Shown in pieces: positions 40,789-51,321 of a stretch of DNA of 64,000 nucleotides; the first letter of the stretch is position 1, and every line of letters begins with the position of its first letter. The DNA is taken from the NCBI GenBank assembly GCA_965261065.1, contig OZ253444.1, positions 434,001 to 498,000 on the forward strand. The letters run 5' to 3'. The notes under the pieces were generated by a model. That model was not told the origin of the DNA, made no database searches, and was given only the letters and a program-made list of their open reading frames with translations. Both the position numbers and the translations under genes were made by a program. This stretch comes from JAKZVK01 sp965261065. Its GTDB lineage: Bacteria; Acidobacteriota; Terriglobia; Bryobacterales; UBA6623.

Positions 40789-41949
40789 CTAGCCTCCTTC
40801 TTCTTCGAGCGCCTTCAGGACGGCCGGGTGAACCACGCGGCCCTCATGCGCCACCAGCGTTCCCTGTACGATCTCGTCGTCGAGGTCGATGCGCAACTCA
40901 CCCTCATGGATCAGCGAGAGCAGGAACGTCGAGATGTTCTTCGAGTACATCTGACTGGCGTGGTAGGGCGTCTCGGCGGGCAGGTTGATGGGACCGAGCA
41001 GGATCACGCCATCACGTTCGACGCGTTGGCCGGGCACGGTAAGGGCGCAGTTTCCGCCCTTCTCCGCCGCAAGATCGACGACCACCGTTCCCGGTGTAAG
41101 CCGCGCCGCCATCTCTTCGGAAATCAGGACGGGCGCCTTTTTGCCGGGCACGAGCGCCGTTGTGATAATCACGTCAGCCGCGGCCAGGTGCTCGGTGAGC
41201 AACTCCTGCTGGCGGCGGTAGAACTCCTCTGACTGCGCCGCCGCGTAGCCGCCCGCGGCTTGTGCGGACTCGGTTTCGACTCCCAGCTCCACGAACCGCG
41301 CGCCGAGGCTTTCGACCTGCTCCTTGACCACCGGACGCACATCATACGCCTCGACGACCGCACCCAATCGCCGGGCCGTGGCGATCGCCTGCAAACCAGC
41401 CACGCCCGCTCCCAACACGAACACCCGTGCGGGGGTGATGGTACCGGCGGCGGTTATCAGCATTGGGAACATCTTCGGCGAAGCATTCGCCGCCAGCAGC
41501 ACGGCCTGGTAGCCTGCGATGTTGGCCATAGAACTAAGCACGTCCATGCTCTGCGCGCGTGTGATGCGGGGCATCAGCTCCATGGCGAAGGCGCTCAGAC
41601 GCCGGGTGGCCAAATCCTTGCCGGCGGCCGGTTCGGCCAGCGGCTCGAGCAAGCCGATGACGGCGGCGCCGGGCTTGAGCGCGTCGAGATCGGCGGCGGG
41701 GAACTCGCGATAAGCGCCGGGTCCGCGCACCATCAGCACCACGTCCGCTTCCGACCGCAGCCGCGCGCGGTCGGGCTCGATGCGGGCTCCCCGGCTCTCG
41801 TACTCTTGGTCGGTGTGAAGCGATGTCTCCCCGGCGCCCGCTTCGACCGTGACGTCGACACCGGCCTTCGTGAGATCGTTCACGCCGGAGGGGATCAGCG
41901 CGACGCGCGTCTCGCCAGGAAAACTCTCCTTGATGACCGCTACGTTCAT
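40789..41949 (-). CDS. pntAA: NAD(P) transhydrogenase subunit alpha, NAD-binding part
   Basis: A 386-residue soluble subunit related to alanine dehydrogenase. N-terminal MNVAVIKESFPGETRVALIP; RITRAQSMDVLSSMANIAGYQ; Rossmann loop VLGAGVAGLQAIATARRLGA followed by Asp in EAYDVRP; VVVDLAAEKGGNC. It binds NAD(H) as domain I and delivers hydride to PntB. First gene of the minus-strand pnt operon. Confidence 0.96.
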   Translation of the reverse strand: MNVAVIKESFPGETRVALIPSGVNDLTKAGVDVTVEAGAGETSLHTDQEYESRGARIEPDRARLRSEADVVLMVRGPGAYREFPAADLDALKPGAAVIGLLEPLAEPAAGKDLATRRLSAFAMELMPRITRAQSMDVLSSMANIAGYQAVLLAANASPKMFPMLITAAGTITPARVFVLGAGVAGLQAIATARRLGAVVEAYDVRPVVKEQVESLGARFVELGVETESAQAAGGYAAAQSEEFYRRQQELLTEHLAAADVIITTALVPGKKAPVLISEEMAARLTPGTVVVDLAAEKGGNCALTVPGQRVERDGVILLGPINLPAETPYHASQMYSKNISTFLLSLIHEGELRIDLDDEIVQGTLVAHEGRVVHPAVLKALEEEGG

Positions 41950-43189
41950 TCTTGGCAGCTAGACTGGGGCACTATCGGCGGCAAAAGCGGAAACACGTTT
42001 CCTAAGACTGGCCCGATGGCCGATCCCGCTCCGCCACAACGTTCTGGGAATTGGAAGACTTGAGCCGACGCACGAACACTTATCCCGGTCCCCACCCGGT
42101 TACCGAAAGCTTGCTGTTCTAACGCCGTGACCGTAAGATTGTGCTTGTCTCGATCCGGAGACCGGAGAACGAACCCCCATGAAACGCCTGCTTCTCACCA
42201 CCATCACGCTCGTCCCGTTAGTCCTCTCAGGCCAGGACAAGGTTGACCTCGCCTCGGTTCACCGCATCAAGCAAGAAGCCTTCGAGAACTCGCAAGTGAT
42301 GGAACACTTATTCTACCTTGTCGATGTGCACGGTCCGCGGCTGACGGGCTCGCCCGGTTTTCAGGGGGCTGCCGACTTCGCCGTCGAGCGGATGACGGAG
42401 TGGGGCCTCGCGAACGTGAAGCAGGAAAAGTGGGGACCGTTTGGGCAAGGCTGGTCGTACAGCCGCTTCTCGGCGCATCTGCTCGAGCCACAGTATGAAG
42501 CGTTGATCGGCGTGCCGATGGCGTGGAGCCCGGGGACCGAGGGGGTGATCGCGGACCGGCCGGTATTGGCCCCACTCAAGACCCCGAGGATTCTGAAGCG
42601 TCAAGAAGCCGAGGTGGACGCATTTATCGAGAAGCATCGAGGCAAGTTGGGCGGGAAGACTGTCATGATCACGGCTCTCAAGGACGTCAAAGTCAGTGCG
42701 AAGCCGCTGCATCACCGCTTCTCAGGTGAGGAACTAAGCCGGCGGTCGAAGGCGCCTGTGCCGGTGCCGCCCATCGACTTCGACGATCCCGAGCTTGAGA
42801 TACCCGACTTCGGAGAGAAGCGGCGCAACTTCTTCGTGCAAGCGCCCGTGTGGTTTCAGGAAAAGTACCGCAACGAGCGCCGCCGCGTGAAGAACAAACT
42901 CAACCAGTTCCTCTCCGACGAAGGCGTGCGGCTGGTGATCCATCCTGCCGCGCGGGGGACTGGCGGTACGGTCTTTCCACCGCGCGCGGGCACGCGACAT
43001 GTGGAAGATCCGGTTCCCCCGCCGTCAATCGCCTTGACGCCGGAGCACTACAACCGCATTTTCCGTCTTGTCGACAAAGGCGTAAAGGTTCGCATCGAGG
43101 TTGAGACGGGGACGGCCTTTCATCGCGAAAAGCTTGATTCAATCAACGTCATCGGCGAGTTGCCGGGCGGAGCCAAGGGGGATGAGCTA

Positions 43190-44353
43190 GTGTAGGGCAC
43201 CATAAATACTGTAACTTATATTGGCTTCCCATCGTCTCTATTAACAGGAGGCATGGGATGCGAAGAGCACAACCAGTAACTTTGAACACAGCGCAATGCA
43301 AGCAGTTGGACCGCTACGCGCGCGGCCGCCAAGTCGCCGTTCGTCTCGCCCTGCGAGCCAGGATTGTCCTGCTGGCCGCCCACGGTCTCGAGAATAAGCA
43401 GATCGCCGCACAGCTCGGTGTCTCGCGGCAGTTGGTGGCCCGCTGGCGCACGCGCTTTCTCGAAAGCGGCATCGCCGGCATTGCAAAAGACGCCCCACGG
43501 CCCGGTCGTACACCTGCCGTCTCGAAGCAGAAAGTACAGCAGATCATCCACAAGACCACCCGCGAGAAACCGTCCAACGCCACCCACTGGAGCCGCCGCA
43601 CCATGGCCGCCGCGGCCGGCGTCAGCGCTTCCACCGTGGGACGGATTTGGCGCGCCCATGGCCTCAAGCCCCACCGCGTCAAGACCTTCAAGCTCAGCAA
43701 TGACCCGCGTTTCGCCGAGAAACTCGACGACATCGTCGGACTCTATCTCAATCCGCCTGAGCATGCTCTGGTTCTCTCGCTCGATGAGAAGTCCCACATC
43801 CAAGCCCTCGATCGCACCCAACCCGGCCTGCCGCTCAAAAAGGGACGCGGCCAAACGATGACCCACGATTACAAGCGCAACGGCACGACCACCCTGTTTG
43901 CGGCGCTCAACACTCTTGACGGCAGCGTGATCGCCGAGTGCATGCCCCGACACAGCCACCAGGAATGGTTGCGCTTCCTGCGCTTAATTGACCGCCGCAC
44001 TCCCAAGGACAAACAGCTTCATCTCATCGTGGACAACTATGCCACCCACAAGCATGCCGCTGTGAAGCGTTGGCTCGATCGTCACCCGCGCTTCCACATT
44101 CATTTCACCCCGACCTCGGCGTCGTGGCTGAACATGGTCGAGCGATTCTTTCGCGATCTCACCGTCAAGCGCCTGCGCCGCGGCGTGTTTCGCAGCGTGG
44201 ACGAGCTCGTCGCCGCCATTGACGACTACATCGCCCAGCACAACGAGCATCCCACGCCCTTCATCTGGACAGCGACCGCCTCCGACATCCTCGAGAAAGT
44301 CAAGCGCGGACGTGCCGCCCTGCATAAGGTGCAATCTGCTTGACGCACTACAC
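43190..44353 (+). mobile_element. IS630-type insertion sequence (1164 bp)
   Basis: Flanked by TA on both sides (43188-43189 and 44354-44355), the IS630/mariner target. Ends are short inverted repeats (GTGTAGGGC at the left, GTGTAGTGC read inward from the right). A single intact transposase fills it. Excision would exactly restore the peptidase reading frame. Confidence 0.95.
43258..44343 (+). CDS. IS630 family transposase
   Basis: A 361-residue transposase. The N-terminal helix-turn-helix region (LENKQIAAQLGVSRQLVARWRTRF) is followed by a second one (RTMAAAAGVSASTVGRIWRA). The DDE core has LVLSLDEKSHIQ, LIVDNYATHKHA and SASWLNMVERFFRDL with D, D and E in normal spacing. The frame is intact and a Shine-Dalgarno-like aggagg lies eight bases upstream of the ATG, so the element is probably active. 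Confidence 0.95.
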   Translation: MRRAQPVTLNTAQCKQLDRYARGRQVAVRLALRARIVLLAAHGLENKQIAAQLGVSRQLVARWRTRFLESGIAGIAKDAPRPGRTPAVSKQKVQQIIHKTTREKPSNATHWSRRTMAAAAGVSASTVGRIWRAHGLKPHRVKTFKLSNDPRFAEKLDDIVGLYLNPPEHALVLSLDEKSHIQALDRTQPGLPLKKGRGQTMTHDYKRNGTTTLFAALNTLDGSVIAECMPRHSHQEWLRFLRLIDRRTPKDKQLHLIVDNYATHKHAAVKRWLDRHPRFHIHFTPTSASWLNMVERFFRDLTVKRLRRGVFRSVDELVAAIDDYIAQHNEHPTPFIWTATASDILEKVKRGRAALHKVQSA

Positions 44354-44634
44354 TAGTGATGATTGGGGCGCATCTCGATTCCGTCGCCCCTGGGCTGGGC
44401 GCGACCGACAACGCCGCGAGCTGTGCGGTGATGATGGAGGTGATGCGCATCCTCAAGGCGCTCGATCTCAAGCTCGACCGCACCGTTCGCGTCGCGCTGT
44501 GGGGCGGCGAGGAGCAGGGATTGCTGGGCTCGAAGGCCTATGTGAAGGAACACTTCGGCAATCCCGAAACGATGACGTTGACCGGCGAACACACGCGGCT
44601 GGCCGGCTACTTCAACTACGACAATGGCACGGGG

Positions 44635-44666
<32 letters not shown>

Positions 44667-45143
44667 TATGATGCGGCCGATCTTCCGGGGTTGGCTCGCT
44701 CCCTTCGCCGATATGGGCGCAACGTCGATCTCGATTCGGAATACGGGAGGTACAGACCATCTGTCCTTCGATGCCGTCGGTCTGCCGGGGTTTCAGTTTA
44801 TTCAGGACCCGGTGGAGTACGAGACGCGTTCGCATCATTCGAACATGGACGTGTACGACCGCATTCAGCCGGGGGATTTGATGCAGGCCTCGGCGGTGAT
44901 TGCATCGTTTGTGTATCACGCGGCGAATCGGGCGGAGAAGTTGCCGCGGAAGCCGTTGCCGAAGAAGCAACCGAAGGTGAAGCCGGGGGGTGAGTAGCCA
45001 ATGGTGCGCCGTCACGGTAAGTGGCGGTGGTGACGACGAACTCGGAACGCGTCCGTTGCGCGGGAGGTTGTTCGAGGTGGCTGCGAGACGCCTCGTCGCT
45101 TCTCCTACGCCCCTTCAGGGCTGAATGACATTATCGCCGCAAA

Positions 45144-45163
45144 CCCACGGCTGAAGCCGTGGG
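45144..45163. terminator. Hairpin after the M28 gene
   Basis: CCCACGGCT-ga-AGCCGTGGG, a perfect nine-base stem, followed by a second hairpin GGCCCC-tc-CGGGGC near 45177. It lies between convergent genes and may end both transcripts. No long T run is seen. Confidence 0.5.
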
Positions 45164-45213
45164 CTATTATCTCTCGGCCCCTCCGGGGCGAAAGGCTGGT
45201 CGTCAACGAAGGG

Positions 45214-45777
45214 CTATGCCACGGTGCGGCGGGCGGCTACGCGCTTGCGGCGGCGTTCCCGCTGGCGGGCATTGCGCTGCTTCTTCTTGTCGCTCTCAGC
45301 AGCCACCCAGACGGCGAAGGCGTCGTCCGATTCAAAGTACAGGTCGTACTTGAGGTCATCGGTGAAGAATTCGCACGGCCCCTCCTCGTCCTCGGTGCCG
45401 TACTCGCGGCAGATTTGCGGGCGGGTTTCGTAGATGCCGCAGCTATTGTCCGACTGCAGATGCTTGCAAACAGTCCGGATCTCGATGTACCAGTCGCCGT
45501 CGTCCATCCACACGGCGACACCTTCGTGCATGAGGTACCAACGGATGTGCTCGTAATCCTCGTGAGCGGTCGGAGTGTCGATCGGCAGGGCGAAGTATTT
45601 GCAGCAGCGCGCCGTGCACAGATGGCACGGGGGCCCGTCCTCGGGGTTGGGCATCTTGCTGGGATCCGGACGGAGCAGCAACGACAGGGCGACGAAGCCC
45701 GAGGCCGGCCCGGTTTTGTCACCGGCGCCGTTGTTACTACTCACGGACAACTTGGAAGCTCTCTTTTGCCTCGGCAA
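45214..45777 (-). CDS. YkgJ family cysteine-cluster protein
   Basis: Up to 187 residues. The conserved part begins near PPCHLCTARCCKYFALPID and continues with VCKHLQSDNSCGIYETRPQICREY, the CxxC...C pattern of the YkgJ/UPF0153 family, probably holding an Fe-S or zinc centre. The C-terminus is very basic (KKKQRNARQRERRRKRV). The first about 40 residues are less conserved, so translation may start at an internal ATG (MPNPEDGPP). Function unknown. Confidence 0.85.
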   Translation of the reverse strand: MPRQKRASKLSVSSNNGAGDKTGPASGFVALSLLLRPDPSKMPNPEDGPPCHLCTARCCKYFALPIDTPTAHEDYEHIRWYLMHEGVAVWMDDGDWYIEIRTVCKHLQSDNSCGIYETRPQICREYGTEDEEGPCEFFTDDLKYDLYFESDDAFAVWVAAESDKKKQRNARQRERRRKRVAARRTVA

Positions 45778-46106
45778 GTGTAGTCTCCTCGTTGGTTCGT
45801 GATCAGATCGAGTTTCTCGCGCCGCTAGAGGAGCCGTGCGTGGCGGGAAGGTTCGTGCCGGACCGCTCCCTTACGGTCACGGCTCGGTTGCTGCCGGCAG
45901 CGGGCTCTCAAGGGTAGCGACCTATAATAAGAAAGTCTAACGGCCTTGTCGATCGAATCGTAGATGGTTCTCGTGCGCGCCTGCGCGGTGGACTGCGTGC
46001 CGGGCGCTTCGACGACCGGACCTCACTTCCTCACGCGACGGTAGTCAGTTCCCGTTTCTGCCGTTAGACGCTTTCGTTAGGCGCCCCCGTCGGACACCCG
46101 AGCCCC
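45778..46106. other. Intergenic region upstream of metH
   Basis: About 330 bases between divergent genes. It holds one copy of a 34-bp repeat (45859-45892). I looked for a cobalamin riboswitch and saw no B12-box sequence. TATAAT occurs at 45921-45926 and could be a -10 box toward metH. Confidence 0.4.
45859..45892. repeat. 34-bp intergenic repeat, copy A
   Basis: Identical to 57354-57387 in the same orientation; contains CCGctcccttaCGG and related small inverted pieces. Both copies lie outside genes. Confidence 0.8.
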
Positions 46107-49100
46107 ATGCCTCAGAACGATCGTAGCAAGCTCCTCGATCAACTGCTCGACGAGCGCATTGTCGTGCTCGACGGAGCGATGGGCACGGCGATTCAGGATT
46201 GCGAGTTGACCGCCGAGGACTTCGGCGGGGCTGACTTCGAAGGCTGTAACGAGCACCTCCTGCTCACGCGCCCGGATGTGATCCGCGACATCCACGCCCG
46301 GAACTTCGCCGCGGGCGCGGACATCATTGAAACGAACACGTTCGGCGGGACCGCGGTCGTGCTGGCCGAGTACGGCCTCGAAGACCGCGCTCACGAAATC
46401 AACCGCGAAGCGGCGAAGCTGGCTTGTAATGTCGCCGCGGACTGTTCAACAGCAGCACGTCCGCGTTTCGTGGCCGGCTCGTTGGGCCCGACGACCAAGG
46501 CAATTACGGTTACGGGCGGTATCACATTCGACGAACTGATCCGCAACTTCCACGAGCAAGCGCGCGGGTTGTTGGAAGGCGGCGTTGATCTCTTGCTGCT
46601 TGAAACCTGTCAGGACACGCGTAACGTCAAGGCGTCGTTGATCGGTATCCACGCGGCTTTAGACGAACTCGGCTTCAAACGGCCGGTGATGGTGTCGGGG
46701 ACGATCGAGCCGATGGGGACGATGCTGGCCGGCCAAGCTACCGACGCGCTGGTCGCATCCCTCGAGCATGTCGATTTGCTCTCGATCGGCCTCAACTGCG
46801 CCACGGGCCCCGAGTTCATGACCGACCACATTCGCACCATCCACGAGATGGCGCGAACGCGGGTGTCGTGCTATCCCAATGCAGGCCTGCCTAACGAAGA
46901 CGGGCTGTATCTGGAAACGCCGACGTCGCTGGCCTCCTCGCTCGAGCGCTTTGTTCGCAACGGCTGGCTCAATTTCATCGGCGGATGCTGCGGGACCACG
47001 CCTGAGCACATCCGTGCCATTGCGCAAATGGTCGAGGGCAAAGAGCCGCGGCGGCATCGCGGCCCCCGGCGGACCTACTACACCGGCATCGAGATGGTGG
47101 AGGCCAACGACGACAACCGTCCGCTGCTGGTCGGGGAGCGCACGAACCAGGTCGGCTCGCGGGCCTTCAAACGGCTGATTAGCAACGAGCAGTACGAGGA
47201 GGCTTCGGAGATCGGCCGCAGGCAGGTAAAAAACGGCGCCCACATCATCGACATCAACCTCGAAAATCCCGACCGCGAAGAGATTGACGATATCGACCGC
47301 TTCTACGAGAAGGTGATCCACAAGGTCAAAGCACCGTTGATGATCGATACGACTAGCGCCGCCGCGGTCGAGCGAGCGCTGACCTACTGCCAGGGTAAGA
47401 GCATCATCAACTCCATCAACTTCGAGGACGGCGAAGATCGCTTCAACCTCGTATTGCCATTAGCGAAGAAGTTTGGCGCGACCGTGATTGTGGGCTCGAT
47501 CGACGAAGACAAGCAACAGGCGCAGGCCATCACGCGCGAACGAAAGCTGGCCATCGCCGAGCGGGCTCACAAGCTTTGCGGCGAGAAGTGGGACTTCCCC
47601 GAGGAGAGCCTCGTCTTCGATCCGCTGGTCTTCCCCTGTGCGACCGGCGACAAGAACTACATCGGCAGCGCGGTGGAGACCATCGAGGCCGTGCGGCTGA
47701 TCAAGCAAGCGCTGCCGCGCTCGAAGACCGTGCTCGGCATAAGCAACGTCAGCTTTGGGCTGCCACCGACCGCGCGCGAGGTGGTCAATTCGGTGTTCCT
47801 CTATCACGCCACCAAGGCGGGGCTTGATCTGGCGATTGTGAATACCGAGAAGCTGGAGCGTTACGCGGCCATCCCCGAGGAGGAGAAGAAACTCACCGAG
47901 GATCTGCTGGCGAACTATCCGCCGGAGGGCTTTGACGCGCCGCGCGACCACCGCGAGCAGAGCGCCGAACAGAGGGCGCAAATCAACCAGCACCATATTG
48001 CCCGGATCACCGAGCACTTCCGTGGCGCCTCGTCGCGGACCAAGAAAGTCATCGCCGACCTGCCGCTCGATGAAAGGCTGGCCAACTACATCATCGAGGG
48101 CACCAAAGAGGGGCTGATCGACGACCTCGAACGCAAGCGCGCCGAAGGCCTGGCAGCCCTCGACATCATTAACGGTCCGCTGATGGACGGCATGAAAGAG
48201 GTGGGCCGCCTGTTCAACAACAACGAGTTGATCGTCGCCGAGGTGTTGCAGTCGGCCGAGGCAATGAAAACGGCCGTGAACCACTTGGAACAGTTCATGG
48301 ACAAAGCGGAGGACGCGGCCAGGGGTAAAGTCGTCCTCGCGACGGTGAAGGGTGACGTCCACGACATCGGCAAAAACCTGGTTGACATCATCCTCAGTAA
48401 CAACGGCTATACGGTGATCAACTTGGGCATCAAGGTTCCGCCCGAAGATCTGATCGCGGCCTATCGCGAGCACCGTCCCGATGCCATTGGGCTTTCGGGG
48501 CTACTGGTCAAGAGCGCGCAGCAGATGGTGATTACCGCCACCGATCTGCACGCAGCCGGTGTGAGCGTTCCGCTTCTGGTCGGCGGCGCGGCGCTGAGCG
48601 ACAGCTTCACCCGGCGCAAGATCGCTTCGCAGTACGAGTCAGCCGTCTGCTACGCCAAGGACGCCATGACCGGGCTGAGCTTGATGAACTGCCTGATGGA
48701 CCCCGCCGAGCGGCAAGGCGTGTTCGATGCGCATCGCGCCGCGGCTGCCGTGATGCGCGCGGAGCGGCCGGAGCGGCCCGCGGAGTCGACCCGGCGTTGC
48801 TCACGGGTCGGTCTCGAGACTCCACCCTTGCCGCCGCCTTATCCCGGCCGCATGAAGCGGGACGTGCCGCAGCTTGACGAGATCTGGAGCTACATCAACC
48901 CGCAGATGCTTTACGTACGGCATTTGGGCTTCAAGGGTAATTTCGAGAAGAAGCTGGCCGAGCGTGACGCGAAGGCGCTCGAACTGCTGCACGTCGTCGA
49001 TGAGGTGAAGGCGGAAGCAAAGCAGTTCATGAAGGTCGGTGCCGTGTGGCGGTTTTTTGAAGCCGACAGCGTGGGTAACACGCTCCGTGTCTATGAGGCC

Positions 49101-49616
49101 GGAGCAACACGTCCGGCGGCGGAGTTCACTTTCCCAAGGCAGCGCCGTGACGATGGATTGTCGCTCGCCGATTTCATGATTCCCGCGCGTAACGGCACAC
49201 GGGATTCCCTCGCGGCGTTCATTGTCGGGGCGGGTGAGTGTATTCGCCAACACGCCGAGCAGTACAAGGAGAGAGGCGAGCTGTTGAAGTCGCACGTGAT
49301 CCAGGCCTTGGCGCTCGAGACGGCCGAGGCTTGTGCGGAGTGGCTCCACCGGCGCATCCGCGAGGACTGGGGTTTTCCCGACCCGCCCGAGACAACGATG
49401 CTCGACCGTTTCAAGGCGAAGCACCGCGGGCGGCGCTACAGTTTTGGCTATCCGGCCTGCCCGGAGCTGGAAGATCAGCGAGGCCTGTTTGAGCTTCTGC
49501 GCCCGGAGGACATCGGGATCAGTTTGACCGAGGGCTGCATGATGGAGCCCGAGGCGAGTGTCAGCGCGCTGGTCTTTCACCACCCCGACTGCATTTACTT
49601 CGATGTGAACAGTTGA
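46107..49616 (+). CDS. metH: Cobalamin-dependent methionine synthase MetH
   Basis: A full-length 1169-residue enzyme that transfers methyl from methyltetrahydrofolate to homocysteine through B12. Homocysteine domain, residues about 10-310, with zinc ligands Cys231 (GLNCATG), 294 and 295 (GGCCGTTPEH); pterin-binding domain about 335-610 (VGERTNQVGSRAFK, IDINLE); cap domain about 640-735; B12 domain from about 740 with the lower ligand His752 in GDVHDIGKN; reactivation domain about 910-1169 with RRYSFGYPACPEL. All four modules are intact. Confidence 0.97.
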   Translation: MPQNDRSKLLDQLLDERIVVLDGAMGTAIQDCELTAEDFGGADFEGCNEHLLLTRPDVIRDIHARNFAAGADIIETNTFGGTAVVLAEYGLEDRAHEINREAAKLACNVAADCSTAARPRFVAGSLGPTTKAITVTGGITFDELIRNFHEQARGLLEGGVDLLLLETCQDTRNVKASLIGIHAALDELGFKRPVMVSGTIEPMGTMLAGQATDALVASLEHVDLLSIGLNCATGPEFMTDHIRTIHEMARTRVSCYPNAGLPNEDGLYLETPTSLASSLERFVRNGWLNFIGGCCGTTPEHIRAIAQMVEGKEPRRHRGPRRTYYTGIEMVEANDDNRPLLVGERTNQVGSRAFKRLISNEQYEEASEIGRRQVKNGAHIIDINLENPDREEIDDIDRFYEKVIHKVKAPLMIDTTSAAAVERALTYCQGKSIINSINFEDGEDRFNLVLPLAKKFGATVIVGSIDEDKQQAQAITRERKLAIAERAHKLCGEKWDFPEESLVFDPLVFPCATGDKNYIGSAVETIEAVRLIKQALPRSKTVLGISNVSFGLPPTAREVVNSVFLYHATKAGLDLAIVNTEKLERYAAIPEEEKKLTEDLLANYPPEGFDAPRDHREQSAEQRAQINQHHIARITEHFRGASSRTKKVIADLPLDERLANYIIEGTKEGLIDDLERKRAEGLAALDIINGPLMDGMKEVGRLFNNNELIVAEVLQSAEAMKTAVNHLEQFMDKAEDAARGKVVLATVKGDVHDIGKNLVDIILSNNGYTVINLGIKVPPEDLIAAYREHRPDAIGLSGLLVKSAQQMVITATDLHAAGVSVPLLVGGAALSDSFTRRKIASQYESAVCYAKDAMTGLSLMNCLMDPAERQGVFDAHRAAAAVMRAERPERPAESTRRCSRVGLETPPLPPPYPGRMKRDVPQLDEIWSYINPQMLYVRHLGFKGNFEKKLAERDAKALELLHVVDEVKAEAKQFMKVGAVWRFFEADSVGNTLRVYEAGATRPAAEFTFPRQRRDDGLSLADFMIPARNGTRDSLAAFIVGAGECIRQHAEQYKERGELLKSHVIQALALETAEACAEWLHRRIREDWGFPDPPETTMLDRFKAKHRGRRYSFGYPACPELEDQRGLFELLRPEDIGISLTEGCMMEPEASVSALVFHHPDCIYFDVNS

Positions 49617-49662
49617 GAAGCCGGTTCCGCTGTTTGCGGTCCGGTGATATGCTGAATCTGCG

Positions 49663-50166
49663 ATGGCAACAAAGACGCTAGTTTCCGTTGATGAGTACCT
49701 TGAGATGGCGTTCGAGGGTACGGATGCTGAATATGTCGACGGCGAGATTGTGGAGCGTGGCATGCCGGAGGTTCTGCACAGCAAAGTACAGGCGCGTCTC
49801 ATCCAACTCTTTACTCCGTTCTGCCGTCAGGCGTCGTTGCACCTCCTTCCTGAGCTTCGACTGCGAGTCTCGGCGACTCGTGTCCGCGTGGCCGACTTCG
49901 TTGTAGTCCAAGGGGACGAGCCGTCCGAACAGGTGCCGACCACTCCCCCTTTGGTGGTTGCTGAAATCGTCTCCCGGCACGACAGTCACACCGAGATCAG
50001 CCGCAAGCTCGAAGAATACCGGGATTGGGGCGTGGCTCATGTCTGGCTGATCGATCCTTGGGTGCAGAGGCTCTACGTGTTCAAAGACGGTGACTTCTCG
50101 ACCGTCCAGAAGTTCCGGCTGCCGGATCTCGGGATCGAACTCTCCAGCGAAGAGATATTCCAGTAG
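49663..50166 (+). CDS. Uma2 family (DUF820) nuclease-fold protein
   Basis: A 167-residue protein of the Uma2 family: VSVDEYLEMAFEGTDAEYVDGEIVERG at the start, LHSKVQARLIQLF, ELRLRVSATRVRVADFVVV with the PD-(D/E)XK Asp, PLVVAEIVSRHDSHTEISRKLEEYRDWGVAHVWLIDP with Glu and Lys positions. The fold suggests a nuclease, but cellular roles are unknown; the family is expanded in cyanobacteria and some other phyla. It starts 46 bases after metH. Confidence 0.9.
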   Translation: MATKTLVSVDEYLEMAFEGTDAEYVDGEIVERGMPEVLHSKVQARLIQLFTPFCRQASLHLLPELRLRVSATRVRVADFVVVQGDEPSEQVPTTPPLVVAEIVSRHDSHTEISRKLEEYRDWGVAHVWLIDPWVQRLYVFKDGDFSTVQKFRLPDLGIELSSEEIFQ

Positions 50167-50227
50167 TTGCCGAGACCGACTTTGGCGGCACCCTCGGTGG
50201 AGCCTTCCGACTAGCACCCGCGAACGC

Positions 50228-51235
50228 ATGAAAGCCTGGCAAGTCCACCAGTTTTGTGAACCCTCCGAGATGTCGTTCGACGAGGTGCCGACACCGACGC
50301 CGGGCGAGGGGGAAGTGCTCATCCGCAACCGCGCGGCCGGGGTGAACTTCTTTGACATTCTGTTCATCCAGGGTAAGTATCAGGCCAAACCGGGGTTCCC
50401 GTTCACGCCGGGCGGTGAGACGGCCGGGACGATCGAGGCCTTGGGGCCCGGGGTGTCGCGGCACGCCGTGGGGGACCGTGTCCTGGCCCGCAAGACGCTC
50501 GGGGGGTACGCCGAGTATTCGGTCGTACCCGCCCAGCATGTCTTTCCCCTTCCCGGAGAAATGAGCTATTCGGAAGCGTCCGGCTATCTGGTGGTTTACC
50601 AGACGTCGTACTTCGCGTTGCACAAGCGCGCGCAGTTGCGTCCGGAGGAGTGGCTGCTGGTTCACGCCGGCGCGAGCGGGGTGGGCATGTCCGCGATCCA
50701 ACTCGGCAAGGCGGCCGGTGCTCGAGTCATTGCGACGGCCGGCAGTGCGCCCAAGAGGGAGTTCTGTAAAGAGCAGGGCGCCGATCACGCGATCGACTAT
50801 CGAGACAGCGGCTGGGTGGACCAGGTCAAGGAGCTCACCGGCGGGGCCGGGGCGGACGTGATCTACGATCCGGTCGGCGGCGATGTCTTCGACTTGTCAA
50901 CGAAGTGCATCGCGTCGGGGGGCCGGCTCCTGGTGGTGGGTTTCGCCGGCGGACGCATCTCGACTATCGCCGCGAATCGCATCCTTCTGAAGAACATGTC
51001 GATCGTGGGTATTTTTTGGGGCAGGGAGTCGGAGGAGAACCCGGATGGTTTGAACCAGACTCAGCGTGAGTTAGACGGGCTCTATGAGGCCGGGAAAATC
51101 CGTCCTGTCGTCTCGGCCACGTATCCTCTGGCCGAGGCTCCCAAGGCGCTCGCTGACTTGGCCGAGCGGCGCGTCAGCGGCAAGGTTGCCTTGACGATCG
51201 ATGCCGCGCCGTTGAGGCCACGGCTAGGTCGCTAA
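50228..51235 (+). CDS. NADPH:quinone oxidoreductase family protein
   Basis: A 335-residue zinc-independent member of the MDR superfamily. Start at MKAWQVHQFCEPSEM. Typical segments: RNRAAGVNFFDILFIQGKYQ, PFTPGGETAGTIEALGPGV, VHAGASGVGMSAIQLGKAAGARV (NADPH-binding loop) and GADVIYDPVGGDVF. No structural or catalytic zinc cysteines. It reduces quinones or enones with NADPH (family knowledge). Confidence 0.92.
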   Translation: MKAWQVHQFCEPSEMSFDEVPTPTPGEGEVLIRNRAAGVNFFDILFIQGKYQAKPGFPFTPGGETAGTIEALGPGVSRHAVGDRVLARKTLGGYAEYSVVPAQHVFPLPGEMSYSEASGYLVVYQTSYFALHKRAQLRPEEWLLVHAGASGVGMSAIQLGKAAGARVIATAGSAPKREFCKEQGADHAIDYRDSGWVDQVKELTGGAGADVIYDPVGGDVFDLSTKCIASGGRLLVVGFAGGRISTIAANRILLKNMSIVGIFWGRESEENPDGLNQTQRELDGLYEAGKIRPVVSATYPLAEAPKALADLAERRVSGKVALTIDAAPLRPRLGR

Positions 51236-51321
51236 AGTCGCTCGGCGAGGCCGTCGATTTCCTTCCTCAATCCGCTGCTCGTGTACCCAGACGCCGGTCG
51301 GGTTGACTCCCGGCCGGTCCG

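Noticed and set aside
45778..46106. Cobalamin or SAM riboswitch before metH
   Set aside because: No B12-box or SAM-type core was found by eye; only a short dispersed repeat and a possible -10 box.
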